The notes under the pieces are model-generated. The model did not search any database and was not told the origin of the DNA. It was given only the letters and a program-made list of their open reading frames with translations. A program made the position numbers and the translations under genes. Below, piece by piece: positions 1-10,683 of a stretch of 64,000 bases of DNA. Position 1 is the stretch's first letter, and the number at the start of each line of letters is the position of its first letter. Origin of the DNA: Rhodococcus gordoniae (GTDB taxonomy: Bacteria; Actinomycetota; Actinomycetes; Mycobacteriales; Mycobacteriaceae); contig NZ_LPZN01000004.1 in the NCBI RefSeq assembly GCF_001646655.1, forward strand, positions 1-64,000. Direction: 5' to 3'.

Positions 1-412
1 TGAAGACTCACAATCACCCCGAAGGGCAATCAGTCATAGACACAAGAGTCAAATCACTAGCAAAAAAACTCAAACTAGCTATACAACACTGGATCACCGC
101 AGACGGAAGAATGCGATGTCCAGCAACAACCACCCCACAAAAGTGAAGTGGTCGCACCAAATATTATTTGGCACTGACATTCATCGGCACACTGTTGAGT
201 TCTCAAAGAACACGCACACACCATCGATCCCGAACCTTCCGGTCCGTTCACTCCGGGGTGACTGTTCATCCGAAGGCCTTCCGGCTCTCGGGCACGGTTC
301 CAAACCTTACCAGAAGGTTTCGAACCAGTGAAATCTGCAGGCGCCTTCGTCCAACCTCGTTGTCCCGTTCCTTTCGGCCCGGGTCGGTGTCCGTGTCGCT
401 CTGACCTGGAAT
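1..412 (-). other. rRNA operon leader (16S gene lies beyond base 1)
   Basis: Read on the minus strand, this AT-richer stretch looks like the transcribed leader of a ribosomal RNA operon. It carries the actinobacterial leader element TTCTTTGAGAACTCAACAG (complement of 192-210). It also has a perfect 7-bp-arm palindrome at 157-171 (CCAAATA, one base, TATTTGG) and a GC-rich hairpin-forming stretch around 255-285. No convincing reading frame runs through it. The leader and the promoter upstream point left, so 16S rRNA should start shortly outside the window. Assignment rests on remembered nocardioform leader sequences; the 16S gene itself is not visible. Confidence 0.68.
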
Positions 413-442
413 AAGTTACGCGAACATCGTCGAGAACGCCAA
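413..442 (-). promoter_or_regulatory. probable rRNA operon promoter
   Basis: On the minus strand a -35-like TTGGCG (437-442) is separated by 18 bp from a -10-like TAACTT (413-418). It sits at the upstream edge of the rRNA leader and faces it. The 18-bp spacing fits mycobacterial rrn promoters. Both hexamers are imperfect, so this is a plausible rather than certain call. Confidence 0.45.
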
Positions 443-493
443 ATCACCTGTTCAACGCGTGTTTCTCGGCTCGGAAACGGTATCGGAGGGTGC

Positions 494-715
494 TCAAGGC
501 ACCCAGTACTTGGCGGCAAGATGCTGGACGATCGGGTCGTCCTCCTCGGCCTGCTCGAGCATCGCGAGATCGCTGCGGATATCCATGAGCCGGGGGTCGT
601 CCCCCTCGGCGTCGCCGATCGGCCGGCCTCCGTCCTCGGCGCGCTGCCGCAGGATCTTCTCCCGAACCCGGTCTTTCAACGACTCAGCCATGAGAGAAGC
701 ATGCTGCGCGGTCAC
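494..715 (-). CDS. small hydrophilic conserved-type hypothetical protein (73 aa)
   Basis: A short, highly charged protein rich in Asp, Glu and Arg, with no membrane segment or recognisable domain. Translation from GTG at 715 is favoured by AAGG a few bases upstream; an internal ATG at 691 has no visible ribosome binding site. It lies between the rRNA promoter and a tRNA gene. The composition looks like a folded helical protein rather than antisense noise, but no function can be assigned. It could be a lineage-specific small protein or a chance frame. Confidence 0.45.
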   Translation of the reverse strand: MTAQHASLMAESLKDRVREKILRQRAEDGGRPIGDAEGDDPRLMDIRSDLAMLEQAEEDDPIVQHLAAKYWVP

Positions 716-765
716 CGCCTTGTCGAGGATTTCGACGCCGTGTCAACCGTCGCGGTCGCTCCGTC

Positions 766-861
766 TCAACGGTCGCGGTTACGGAAGACCCGGATCGCCA
801 TGGGCAGCACCACAGCGAGAGCACCGATGATCAGGACCAAGGAGAACAGTTCCATCAACAT
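766..861 (-). CDS. 31-residue single-pass membrane miniprotein
   Basis: A tiny reading frame starts ATG-TTG-ATG, with GGAGG four bases before the first ATG. It encodes about 18 consecutive hydrophobic residues (LFSLVLIIGALAVVL core) followed by a basic tail ending RNRDR and TGA. That is the usual layout of an N-out or tail-anchored small membrane protein: no signal cleavage site, one helix, positive-inside C-terminus. It lies alone between the 73-aa ORF and tRNA-Thr. Function unknown. The strong Shine-Dalgarno and clean hydrophobic helix argue that it is real. Confidence 0.5.
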   Translation of the reverse strand: MLMELFSLVLIIGALAVVLPMAIRVFRNRDR

Positions 862-904
862 GCCTCCATCATCCGCGCACAACGCGCAGGACGCAGACAA
901 CGTC

Positions 905-934
905 GAAGGCCCCTCACCGTGGTGAGGGGCCTTC
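905..934 (-). terminator. hairpin terminator after tRNA-Thr
   Basis: A perfect 13-bp inverted repeat (905-917 with 922-934, GAAGGCCCCTCAC and its complement) lies five bases beyond the 3' end of tRNA-Thr on the minus strand. There is no clear U-tract. This is common for actinobacterial terminators. Confidence 0.6.
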
Positions 935-938
935 GTGG

Positions 939-1011
939 AGCTGCCTGTCGGAATCGAACCGACGACCTTTTCATTACGAGTGAAATGCTCTACCGACTGA
1001 GCTAAGGCAGC
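939..1011 (-). tRNA. tRNA-Thr (anticodon CGT)
   Basis: The minus strand folds into a 73-nt cloverleaf. The acceptor arm is GCTGCCT/AGGCAGC with discriminator T, the D-arm contains AGCTCAGTCGGTAGAGC, and the T-arm contains GGTTCGATTCC. The anticodon stem TTTCA/TGAAA encloses loop CTCGTAA, giving anticodon CGT, which reads ACG threonine codons. CCA is not encoded. Confidence 0.95.
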
Positions 1012-1073
1012 GAGCCTTTCGGCGTCCGAAGTCTAGCGGACTACCCCCACCCCGATGCAAACCGGCACTTCGG

Positions 1074-2261
1074 CTACCGGAATGCTCCGCTCAGCCTGGC
1101 CGCGAGCGCCGCAAGGGCAAACCGGGGTTTGACGTTCTGAGCGAGCGCTTCCCGGCAGTCGAGGATGGCCTCGATGCACTCGAGCAGCGCTTCCGGCCGG
1201 GTTCTCGACGCGAGGTCGGCCGCGCGATCCGACATGTCCGGATGGTTGAGAGTGACCCGTGATCCGAAGGCGTGCACCAGCGCGTCCCGGTACAGGCCGG
1301 CGAGATCGATGAGGGCCCGGTCCATGATGTCGCGTTCGGTGCGCGTCTTCCGCGACTTCTGGGTGCGTTCGAGTTCCTTGAGCACCCCCGCCGAACCGCG
1401 AAGCGCGCCCGCGGCCCCCTTGCCGGTACCGCCGGCACCGAGCGCTGTCTTCAATTCTTCCGTTTCGCGTTCGTCGCGCTCGGCGCTGATCTCCTTCGCC
1501 TCGGTCTCTGCACTGCGGCCGAGCTCGTCGGCCGCGGCGTAGGTAGTGGCGGGCCGGAGGACCGCGCCTGCGACGGCGAGGGCACGCGCCCGGTTGTCGC
1601 GGGCGCCCTCGTCGACGGCGAGTCGCCGGGCTCGCCCGACGTGCCCCGCGCTGACGGATGCGGCCCACTGTGCCGTTTTCGGATCGATGTCGTCGGTGGC
1701 TTCGAGAACACGTGCGATGGCGTCGACGCTGGGCGTCACCAACCCGACGTGGCGGCAACGGGAACGCAGCGTCACCGAGATGTCCTCGGGATCGACCGAC
1801 GGCGCGCACAGCAGGAAAACCGTTCGCTGCGGTGGCTCCTCGACCACCTTCAGCAAAGCGTTCGCGGCCCCTTCGGTGAGACGGTCGGCATCCTCGATCA
1901 CCACGACCTGCCATCGCCCCGTGCTGGGGCGCCGCGACGCGACCTGCACGATGTCGCGCATCGACTTGACGCTGATCGTCAGTCCCTCGGGCACGACCCG
2001 CCGCACGTCGCCGTGCGTGCCGGCCATCGTGGTGGTGCATGCGTGGCATCGCCCGCAGCCGGGAGTCTCCTCATCGGTGCACTGCAGCGCGGCCGCGAAG
2101 CACAGCGCCGCGACGGAGCGCCCGGATCCGGGAGGGCCGGTGAACAGCCACGAGTGCGTCATCGCCGACCCCGTGTCGCCGCGACGGGCGGCAACAGCAG
2201 CCGCGACGAGTTCGGTCTCGACATCACGTTGACCGACGAGACGATCGAAGACCCCGGGCAT
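1074..2261 (-). CDS. holB: DNA polymerase III subunit delta'
   Basis: Clamp-loader subunit that, with gamma/tau and delta, loads the beta sliding clamp onto primed DNA. The 395-aa protein has an N-terminal AAA+ module. Its P-loop region is GPPGSGRS (about 42-49), followed by a zinc-finger-like cysteine group (C61, then CGRCHAC around 70) and the SRC arginine-finger motif (LRSRCRHV) near 165-170. The invariant Walker A lysine is Arg here, consistent with delta' being a clamp-loader stator that does not hydrolyse ATP. The low-complexity Ala/Glu/Gly linker around 260-300 is usual in actinobacteria. Start is ATG at 2261. In mycobacteria holB also lies close to topA. Confidence 0.93.
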   Translation of the reverse strand: MPGVFDRLVGQRDVETELVAAAVAARRGDTGSAMTHSWLFTGPPGSGRSVAALCFAAALQCTDEETPGCGRCHACTTTMAGTHGDVRRVVPEGLTISVKSMRDIVQVASRRPSTGRWQVVVIEDADRLTEGAANALLKVVEEPPQRTVFLLCAPSVDPEDISVTLRSRCRHVGLVTPSVDAIARVLEATDDIDPKTAQWAASVSAGHVGRARRLAVDEGARDNRARALAVAGAVLRPATTYAAADELGRSAETEAKEISAERDERETEELKTALGAGGTGKGAAGALRGSAGVLKELERTQKSRKTRTERDIMDRALIDLAGLYRDALVHAFGSRVTLNHPDMSDRAADLASRTRPEALLECIEAILDCREALAQNVKPRFALAALAARLSGAFR

Positions 2262-2352
2262 GCGCTCAGCCTAACGATCGGCTCCGACCGATCCGTATCA
2301 CGTGTCCGGAACATTCAAGACGGGCGTGGTTCCGGAGCCCTACCGTCGGGCC

Positions 2353-2745
2353 ATGACCATTCACTTCTCCGCGGTGGGACTCGTCGTCGCCGACCTCGAT
2401 CGGTCCTTCGCGTGCTATCGCGTGCTCGGCCTCGACCTGCCCGCCGAAGCTCCCGAGGTGCCGCACTTCGAGGCCATGCTCCCCGGTGGACTGCGCCTGA
2501 TGTGGGACACCGTCGAGTCCGTCCGCAGCTTCGACCCGACGTTCGAACCGTCGTCCGGAAGCGGGGCGGCTCTGGCGTTCGACTGCAGCTCCCCGAGCGC
2601 GGTCGACGAGACGCACGCCGCATTGATCGACGCGGGGTGCACCTCGACGAAGGCCCCGTGGGACGCGTTCTGGGGACAGCGCTACGCGAGCGTGCTCGAC
2701 CCCGACGGCCATACCCTCGACCTGTTCGCCGCGCTTCCGGGGTGA
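2353..2745 (+). CDS. VOC superfamily protein (glyoxalase/bleomycin-resistance fold)
   Basis: A 130-aa protein with the paired beta-alpha-beta-beta-beta modules of the vicinal oxygen chelate fold. It opens with IHFSAVGLVVADLDRS and closes with the typical VLDPDGHTLDLF, whose Asp/His/Leu pattern often holds a metal-ligand end. It also has FYRVLGL-like spacing (CYRVLGLDLP) and a central EAMLPGGLRLMWDT segment. The ATG at 2353 is preferred over an upstream GTG at 2302 because the fold begins right after it. Substrate is unknown: such proteins include lyases, dioxygenases and antibiotic-binding proteins. Its last 64 bases overlap, tail to tail, the convergent AraC-type gene, so the two mRNAs would be partly antisense. 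Confidence 0.8.
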   Translation: MTIHFSAVGLVVADLDRSFACYRVLGLDLPAEAPEVPHFEAMLPGGLRLMWDTVESVRSFDPTFEPSSGSGAALAFDCSSPSAVDETHAALIDAGCTSTKAPWDAFWGQRYASVLDPDGHTLDLFAALPG

Positions 2746-3416
2746 CGCCGGACCAGTTCCCCGAGGGTGACGCCTGAGAGCGCACGCACCTCCCGGGCGA
2801 GATGCGCCTGGTCGCTGTACCCGCACTCCGCCGCGACACGGGAGAAGTCGTCACCGGCGCGGGCGCGGGCGACCGCCCGACGGAACCGCAGCACCCGCGA
2901 CAACATCTTCGGTCCGTACCCGTAGGCCCGGACCGATCGTCGGCGCAGCGTTCTGTCGCTCCAGCCGAGGTTCGCCGCGAGTTCCGTGACGGCCGTGCCG
3001 GAGGCCAGTGCCCGCGCGAGGTCGGCCATCGGATCGTGTTCGTCGACCGCCTCGCGGACGGCGCCGATCAGTGCGCCGACGGGATCGTGCTCGGCGCGAC
3101 CCGCAAGGAGCCGGACACGGCGTGACGACCACAGGCCGTCGAGCGGAACCCGCCGATCGGTCAGCTCGCTCGCGTCGACGCCGAAGAACCGCGGCCCCAC
3201 GCCCGGTTCGAAGCGGACCGCCGTCAACGGCTGCCTCGTCGCCAGATCGGAGAACTGCGACGTCGTGTCGGGGCCGGCGACGAGGAAGCCGTCGGCGTGC
3301 CGGATGAGGTCCGTGCATCCGTCCGGCAGCACGTGGGTACCGCCCACGCGGGCACCGGACGGCTCGGACCGCCACAGCGTGACGCCGGGCAATCCCGACG
3401 GTCGTTCGCGATACAC
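2682..3416 (-). CDS. AraC family transcriptional regulator with DUF6597-like N-terminus
   Basis: A 244-aa regulator. Residues 1-110 match the cupin-like DUF6597 type (HVLPDGCTDLI, then GPDTTS). Residues 130-225 form the two helix-turn-helix units of AraC proteins, including TELAANLGWSDRTLRRR and DFSRVAAECGYSDQAHLAREVR. Signal and targets are unknown. It converges on and overlaps the VOC gene by 64 bp, so its last 18 or so residues are encoded antisense to the VOC C-terminus and may be dispensable. Such regulators often control neighbouring small enzymes, so the VOC protein is a candidate target by proximity only. Confidence 0.85.
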   Translation of the reverse strand: MYRERPSGLPGVTLWRSEPSGARVGGTHVLPDGCTDLIRHADGFLVAGPDTTSQFSDLATRQPLTAVRFEPGVGPRFFGVDASELTDRRVPLDGLWSSRRVRLLAGRAEHDPVGALIGAVREAVDEHDPMADLARALASGTAVTELAANLGWSDRTLRRRSVRAYGYGPKMLSRVLRFRRAVARARAGDDFSRVAAECGYSDQAHLAREVRALSGVTLGELVRRHPGSAANRSRVWPSGSSTLA

Positions 3417-3451
3417 ACCGTGAGGCTAACGGCGTGATCCGACGAGAACGG

Positions 3452-6421
<2,970 letters not shown>

Positions 6422-6505
6422 GTCGCCTTGTTCGAAGACATGTATACCGACCCGTTCCCCAGACGCGGCCACACACAGGGTCGCACATCCTCGGGGAACG
6501 GCTCT

Positions 6506-7111
6506 TCACGAGTGATGATCACCCGGTTCCACGTACGGCCAGATCCGGCGTGCCGCGTCGGCGTCCGGAGGTGCGCCGATGTTCTCGACGAGCCTCGTCA
6601 GTCGCTTGCGACCGGAGATCCTCAACCCGGGACCACCGGTGCCGTGCGTACCGATGAGAGTCGGCGCGATTCCGGCGCGCATGAGCGCCTGCGCCAGGGA
6701 GGCATGGGTCTCGGGAGCGGCCGGATCCAGACCGAGAACATACTGTGCTCCCTCGACCTCCATACGACCGGACGCGAGGAACCAGGCGCGCTGGGCCCGC
6801 GAGGACGGAACCCAGCCGTCCGGGACCGTCTTGGTGTGGTCGCCGATCCACTGGGTGGCGAGCGGGACTAGAGCGCCGGCGGAGGCCGTGCCGACGGTGA
6901 ACAGATCGCCGTCGGCGACGATGTCCGCCTCCACTCCTGTATCGGTCACGAGCTGGGCGATGGCACGAGCACGCCATTCGGCGTCGACCTCCACGGTCAG
7001 CACTGCGCCGTCGTCGGTGAGACGCGCGCGTCCGTGCGCCGCGAGCAGACCGCTCAGGTCGGCCGGAGCCGGCGGCATCGTGTCGGCGCCGAAGAAGGAC
7101 AGTTGACTCAC
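6506..7111 (-). CDS. conserved actinobacterial protein of unknown function (Rv3647c-like)
   Basis: A 201-aa protein between cspA and topA, the same position as Rv3647c in Mycobacterium tuberculosis. It starts SQLSFFGAD and has two alternating halves without membrane segments. Its middle reads like an alpha/beta fold (LTVEVDAEWRARAIAQLV), and the C-terminal region contains a basic RISGRKRLTRLV stretch that could bind nucleic acid. The start is fixed by GGAGGA five bases before GTG 7111; the reading frame continues upstream without another good signal. Function is not known. Conserved synteny with topA suggests a DNA-related role, but that is inference. Confidence 0.75.
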   Translation of the reverse strand: MSQLSFFGADTMPPAPADLSGLLAAHGRARLTDDGAVLTVEVDAEWRARAIAQLVTDTGVEADIVADGDLFTVGTASAGALVPLATQWIGDHTKTVPDGWVPSSRAQRAWFLASGRMEVEGAQYVLGLDPAAPETHASLAQALMRAGIAPTLIGTHGTGGPGLRISGRKRLTRLVENIGAPPDADAARRIWPYVEPGDHHS

Positions 7112-7269
7112 GGGTCCTCCTCTCGCGACTCCGCGAGCGCGACGAGCGAGGTCGTACGCTCCTTCGCGCACACCTCCCGGAAAATGCATCGTCCCCCATC
7201 ACCTGAGGCGACGGGGGACGATCGGGCGAGGTTGTCGACCTTGCCCGGTTGCTCGCTCGAGCGGGTGGA

Positions 7270-7473
7270 TCAGATTGCGCGCACGCCGGTGGCCTGCGGG
7301 CCCTTGGTGCCCTGACCGACCTCGAACTCGACTCGCTGGTTCTCCTCGAGGGTGCGGAAGCCGGAACCCTGGATCTCGGAGTAGTGAACGAACACGTCGG
7401 CGGAGCCGTCCTCAGGAGCGATGAAGCCGAAGCCCTTCTCCGCGTTGAACCACTTCACAGTGCCCTGTGCCAT
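7270..7473 (-). CDS. cspA: cold shock protein
   Basis: A 67-aa OB-fold single-stranded nucleic-acid-binding protein that acts as an RNA chaperone. It carries both ribonucleoprotein motifs, KGFGFI and VFVHYS. It starts [14 protein letters not shown] and ends ATGVRAI, full family length. ATG 7473 is preceded by AAGGA at good spacing. The gene has a long untranslated leader, typical of cold-shock mRNAs. Confidence 0.95.
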   Translation of the reverse strand: MAQGTVKWFNAEKGFGFIAPEDGSADVFVHYSEIQGSGFRTLEENQRVEFEVGQGTKGPQATGVRAI

Positions 7474-7634
7474 GCTTTTCCTTCTCTTTCTAACACCGGA
7501 TTCGACGAACCGCCGGGTACGCGATCCGCCAGGTCCCGGTTCCGACCGCTGTACTTCTGGAGTCCCCCGTTGGAAGAGCTAAAGCACCGCGCTCGCAACC
7601 ATCGATCCTGCGAGCGTGCACTTTTCCAAGTCTA
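7474..7634 (-). promoter_or_regulatory. cspA promoter and long structured 5' leader
   Basis: A -10-like TAGACT on the minus strand (7629-7634) would give a leader of roughly 150 nt. The leader contains an 8-bp-arm hairpin (7590-7597 with 7609-7616, CGCTCGCA/TGCGAGCG). No good -35 is seen at standard spacing. Cold-shock mRNAs commonly use such leaders as thermosensitive structures; that role here is inferred. Confidence 0.4.
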
Positions 7635-7820
7635 CGAACACAGAAGCTGCGACCGGGTGTCAGTCAACCACGTTCCGGGCACGGGCAACAGTAGGAATGG
7701 GCACAAACGTGCCAATCCTCTGATCTTGTTCACGTCTCGGTAGCATTACCCAGGGGTAGTTGTTGCTCCCATGTTACGGGCGGGCACTGATGCCACACTC
7801 GTCCCGGATCTCGGCCCCCA

Positions 7821-7852
7821 CTCGTATCCGACAGACCTCGTATCCGACAGAC
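7821..7852 (+). repeat. perfect 16-bp tandem duplication
   Basis: CTCGTATCCGACAGAC occurs twice head to tail (7821-7836, 7837-7852) in the divergent cspA/helicase intergenic region, about 28 bp before the helicase start. It may be a recent slippage duplication or a doubled protein-binding site. Confidence 0.9.
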
Positions 7853-7879
7853 CATCTCGTTCGACCCGCGGAGTACTGC

Positions 7880-10243
7880 GTGACCGGCTCGCCCTTCCTC
7901 CCCAGCGGCGACGCCACCCCCACCTACGGTCGCGAGCTACTCGAGCGGCTGCTCGCAGGCACCCCGTCGGGCGAGTCACCGCTGACCCACGTCGCGGAGA
8001 TCCCGGCTCGGCCCGCCCGTCACAGCGACTGGCCGCAGTGGGCACACGACGACGTCGTCGCCGCGTTCCGAGGACAAGGCGTGCAGCGTCCGTGGCACCA
8101 TCAGGCGAGTGCCGCCGACATCGCCGCCGGCGGCGAGCACGTGGTCGTCTCCACCGGCACCGCGTCCGGCAAGTCGGTGGCCTACCAGCTTCCCGTCCTC
8201 AGTGCCCTCGCCGACGACCCGCAGGCCACGGCCCTGTACCTGTCGCCCACCAAGGCGCTCGGCGCCGACCAGTTGCGTGCGGTCACCGAACTGACCTCCG
8301 ATATCGACGCACTGTCGACCGTGTGCGCGTGTGCCTACGACGGCGACACGTCCACCGAGATCCGGCAGTGGACGCGACGGCACTCACGCTGGATCTTCAC
8401 CAATCCCGACATGCTGCACCTGTCACTGCTGCCCGCGCACGCACGATGGGCCCGGTTGTGGCGTCGTCTGCGGTACGTCGTCGTCGACGAGTGCCACTCC
8501 TACCGGGGCGTGTTCGGATCGCACGTCGCATGGATCCTGCGCCGGCTCCGGCGCGTGGCCCGCCGCTACGGCGCCGATCCCGTCTTCGTGCTCGCCTCCG
8601 CGACGACCGCAGAACCCGGGGCCGCAGCGTCCCGCCTCATCGGCGCTCCCTGCCGGGAGGTCACCGAGGACGGTTCACCGCACGGACCTCGCACGGTCGC
8701 CATGTGGGAGCCGCCCCTGCTGCGCGAGGTGACCGGCGAACACGGCGCCCCGGTACGCCGGGCCGCGGGCACCGAGGCCGCGCGTCTGCTCGCCGACCTC
8801 GTCGTCGAAGGCGCCCGCACGCTGGCGTTCGTCCGGTCGCGCCACGGCGCCGAACTCGCCGCCATGGGTGCACGCCGGCTTCTCACCGAGGCGGCACCGG
8901 ATCTCGTCGACCGGGTGGCGGCCTACCGGGCGGGTTATCTCGCCGAGGACCGCCGCGACCTCGAGTCGGCGCTGTCCGACGGACGCCTGCTCGGGGTCGC
9001 CAGCACCAACGCCCTCGAACTCGGCGTGGACATCGCCGGTCTGGACGCGGTGATCGTCGCCGGTTTCCCCGGCACGGTGGCGTCGTTCCGGCAACAGGGC
9101 GGTCGCGCCGGACGCCGCGGGCAGGGTTCGCTCGTCGTGCTGGTCGCGCGGGACGACCCACTCGACACCTATCTCGTGCACCACCCGCAGGCACTGCTCG
9201 ACCGGCCGGTCGAGGCGACGGTCACCGACCCGAACAATCCGTACGTGCTCGGTCCCCAGCTCCTCTGCGCCGCAGCCGAACTACCCCTCGGCGACGCCGA
9301 GGTCGACGAGTTCGGTGCGCTCGACGTCCTCACGGCCCTCGCGGAGCAGGGCCTGATCCGTCGCCGGCCGCACGGCTGGTTCGTCACCCCCGGTACGCAA
9401 CCGCACGGCGATGTCGAGATCCGCGGCGGGATCGGCCATCAGATCTCGATCGTCGAGGGCGACACCGGTCGCATGCTCGGTACCGTCGACGCCGTCCGGG
9501 CGCCCGCGACCATCCATCCCGGCGCCGTGCACCTGCATCAGGGTGAGACATTCGTGGTCGACGAGTTGTATCTCGAGGACGGCATCGCCTTCGTGCACGC
9601 CGAAGATCCGGAATGGTCGACGAGCGCTCGGGAGATCACCGACATCTGCTGCATCTCCGTCGACGAACGACGGGAGTACGGACCCGTCACGGTTGCGTCC
9701 GTGAGGGTCGAGGTGACGCACCGGGTGGTCGGCTATCTGCGCCGCCTGCCGTCGGGAGAGGTGCTCGATCAGATTCCCCTCGACATGCCCGAACACACGC
9801 TCGACACCCGCGCGGTGATGTACACGATCGAACCCGACCTGTTCGGCAGGATCGGGGTGACGCCCGATCGCGTGCCGGGCGCCCTCCACGCCGCCGAGCA
9901 CGCCGCGATCGGCCTGCTCCCCCTGCTCGCGACGTGCGATCGCGGCGATATCGGCGGCGTTTCCACCGATCTGCACCTCGACACCGGGCTGCCCACCGTC
10001 TTCGTCTACGACGGGCAACCGGGCGGTGCCGGATTCGCCGACCGTGGTTACCACCGGATCGTCGAGTGGCTCAGCGCCACCCGCGACGCGGTTGCAGCCT
10101 GCGAATGTGCCGCGGGATGCCCGTCGTGCGTGTACTCCCCCAAGTGCGGCAACGGCAACGATCCTCTCGACAAGGCCGGAGCGGTCGCCGTCCTCGACGC
10201 CGTTCTCGCTGCTATCGAGAGGCCCGGGCCGCTCGGGTCCTGA
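7880..10243 (+). CDS. superfamily 2 DNA helicase with DUF1998 (SftH/MrfA type)
   Basis: A 787-aa DEAD/DEAH-type helicase. Motif I is TASGKS (about 94-99) and motif II is DECH with SYRG following. The RecA-like lobe 2 contains the Q/R-rich FRQQGGRAGRRGQ motif VI. The C-terminal DUF1998 part has four cysteines, CECAAGCPSC followed by KCGNGN, which in this clade bind a metal. Relatives are mycobacterial SftH (3'-5' translocase) and Bacillus MrfA (mitomycin damage repair), so a DNA-repair role is likely. Start GTG 7880 has GGAG seven bases upstream; an earlier in-frame ATG would add a peptide encoded by the tandem repeat. Confidence 0.9.
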   Translation: MTGSPFLPSGDATPTYGRELLERLLAGTPSGESPLTHVAEIPARPARHSDWPQWAHDDVVAAFRGQGVQRPWHHQASAADIAAGGEHVVVSTGTASGKSVAYQLPVLSALADDPQATALYLSPTKALGADQLRAVTELTSDIDALSTVCACAYDGDTSTEIRQWTRRHSRWIFTNPDMLHLSLLPAHARWARLWRRLRYVVVDECHSYRGVFGSHVAWILRRLRRVARRYGADPVFVLASATTAEPGAAASRLIGAPCREVTEDGSPHGPRTVAMWEPPLLREVTGEHGAPVRRAAGTEAARLLADLVVEGARTLAFVRSRHGAELAAMGARRLLTEAAPDLVDRVAAYRAGYLAEDRRDLESALSDGRLLGVASTNALELGVDIAGLDAVIVAGFPGTVASFRQQGGRAGRRGQGSLVVLVARDDPLDTYLVHHPQALLDRPVEATVTDPNNPYVLGPQLLCAAAELPLGDAEVDEFGALDVLTALAEQGLIRRRPHGWFVTPGTQPHGDVEIRGGIGHQISIVEGDTGRMLGTVDAVRAPATIHPGAVHLHQGETFVVDELYLEDGIAFVHAEDPEWSTSAREITDICCISVDERREYGPVTVASVRVEVTHRVVGYLRRLPSGEVLDQIPLDMPEHTLDTRAVMYTIEPDLFGRIGVTPDRVPGALHAAEHAAIGLLPLLATCDRGDIGGVSTDLHLDTGLPTVFVYDGQPGGAGFADRGYHRIVEWLSATRDAVAACECAAGCPSCVYSPKCGNGNDPLDKAGAVAVLDAVLAAIERPGPLGS

Positions 10244-10269
10244 TCCCGTGCTCCTCTCGCCCGGGCCTC
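10219..10269. terminator. hairpin at the end of the helicase gene
   Basis: An 11-bp inverted repeat (GAGGCCCGGGC at 10219-10229, complement at 10259-10269) encloses the helicase stop codon. It separates the helicase from the convergent Tad operon and could terminate transcription in either direction. Confidence 0.45.
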
Positions 10270-10323
10270 GTCGACCACCCGAAGCAGTACCGGTTCAGGA
10301 CGCCGATGCGCCCCTCCATCCGA

Positions 10324-10683
10324 TCATCCGGCAGGACCCGCCCGCGCCACGGCGGACGCCTCCCTGTCCCCGAAGAGGGGCGACACCGGGACGGTGACCT
10401 CGACGATCGCGTCCCACCGATCGATATCGCAGCGCCGCAAGCGCACTCGCATCCGCGAGGTGATCGGTTCACTCGCCTCGCATGCCGTCACGACACCTCG
10501 GTCCAGCGCCGAGGCCACCGCCACCGCGGCCAGGTCGGCCGCCGCCTGGGCACGATGACGTGCCACGACAACCGATCCGACGTGCAGCAGAGTCGCCGTG
10601 AGTGCGATGAGGCCGGCCATCACGGCACAGCCCATCACGCTCGCGCTTCCGTCGTCGCCGACGAGGGACCGACCCGACTTCAT
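10324..10683 (-). CDS. Rv3654c-family TadE-like protein
   Basis: A 119-aa protein and last gene of the Tad-type operon. An N-terminal hydrophobic helix (SVMGCAVMAGLIALTATLL region, about 18-40) precedes an Ala-rich helix (ARHRAQAAADLAAVAVASA), the pattern of flp-pilus minor pilins or pseudopilins. Two cysteines (CEAS... and RRCD) may form a disulfide outside the membrane. Its ATG at 10683 overlaps the stop of the preceding TadE gene as ATGA, so translation is coupled. It corresponds by position to Rv3654c of M. tuberculosis. The exact role in the apparatus is unknown. Confidence 0.82.
   Translation of the reverse strand: MKSGRSLVGDDGSASVMGCAVMAGLIALTATLLHVGSVVVARHRAQAAADLAAVAVASALDRGVVTACEASEPITSRMRVRLRRCDIDRWDAIVEVTVPVSPLFGDREASAVARAGPAG

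Noticed and set aside
1272-2777. A 501-codon plus-strand frame across holB and the VOC gene
   Set aside because: It spans an intergenic region and two real genes in the wrong phase, is Arg/Gly rich and lacks recognisable motifs.
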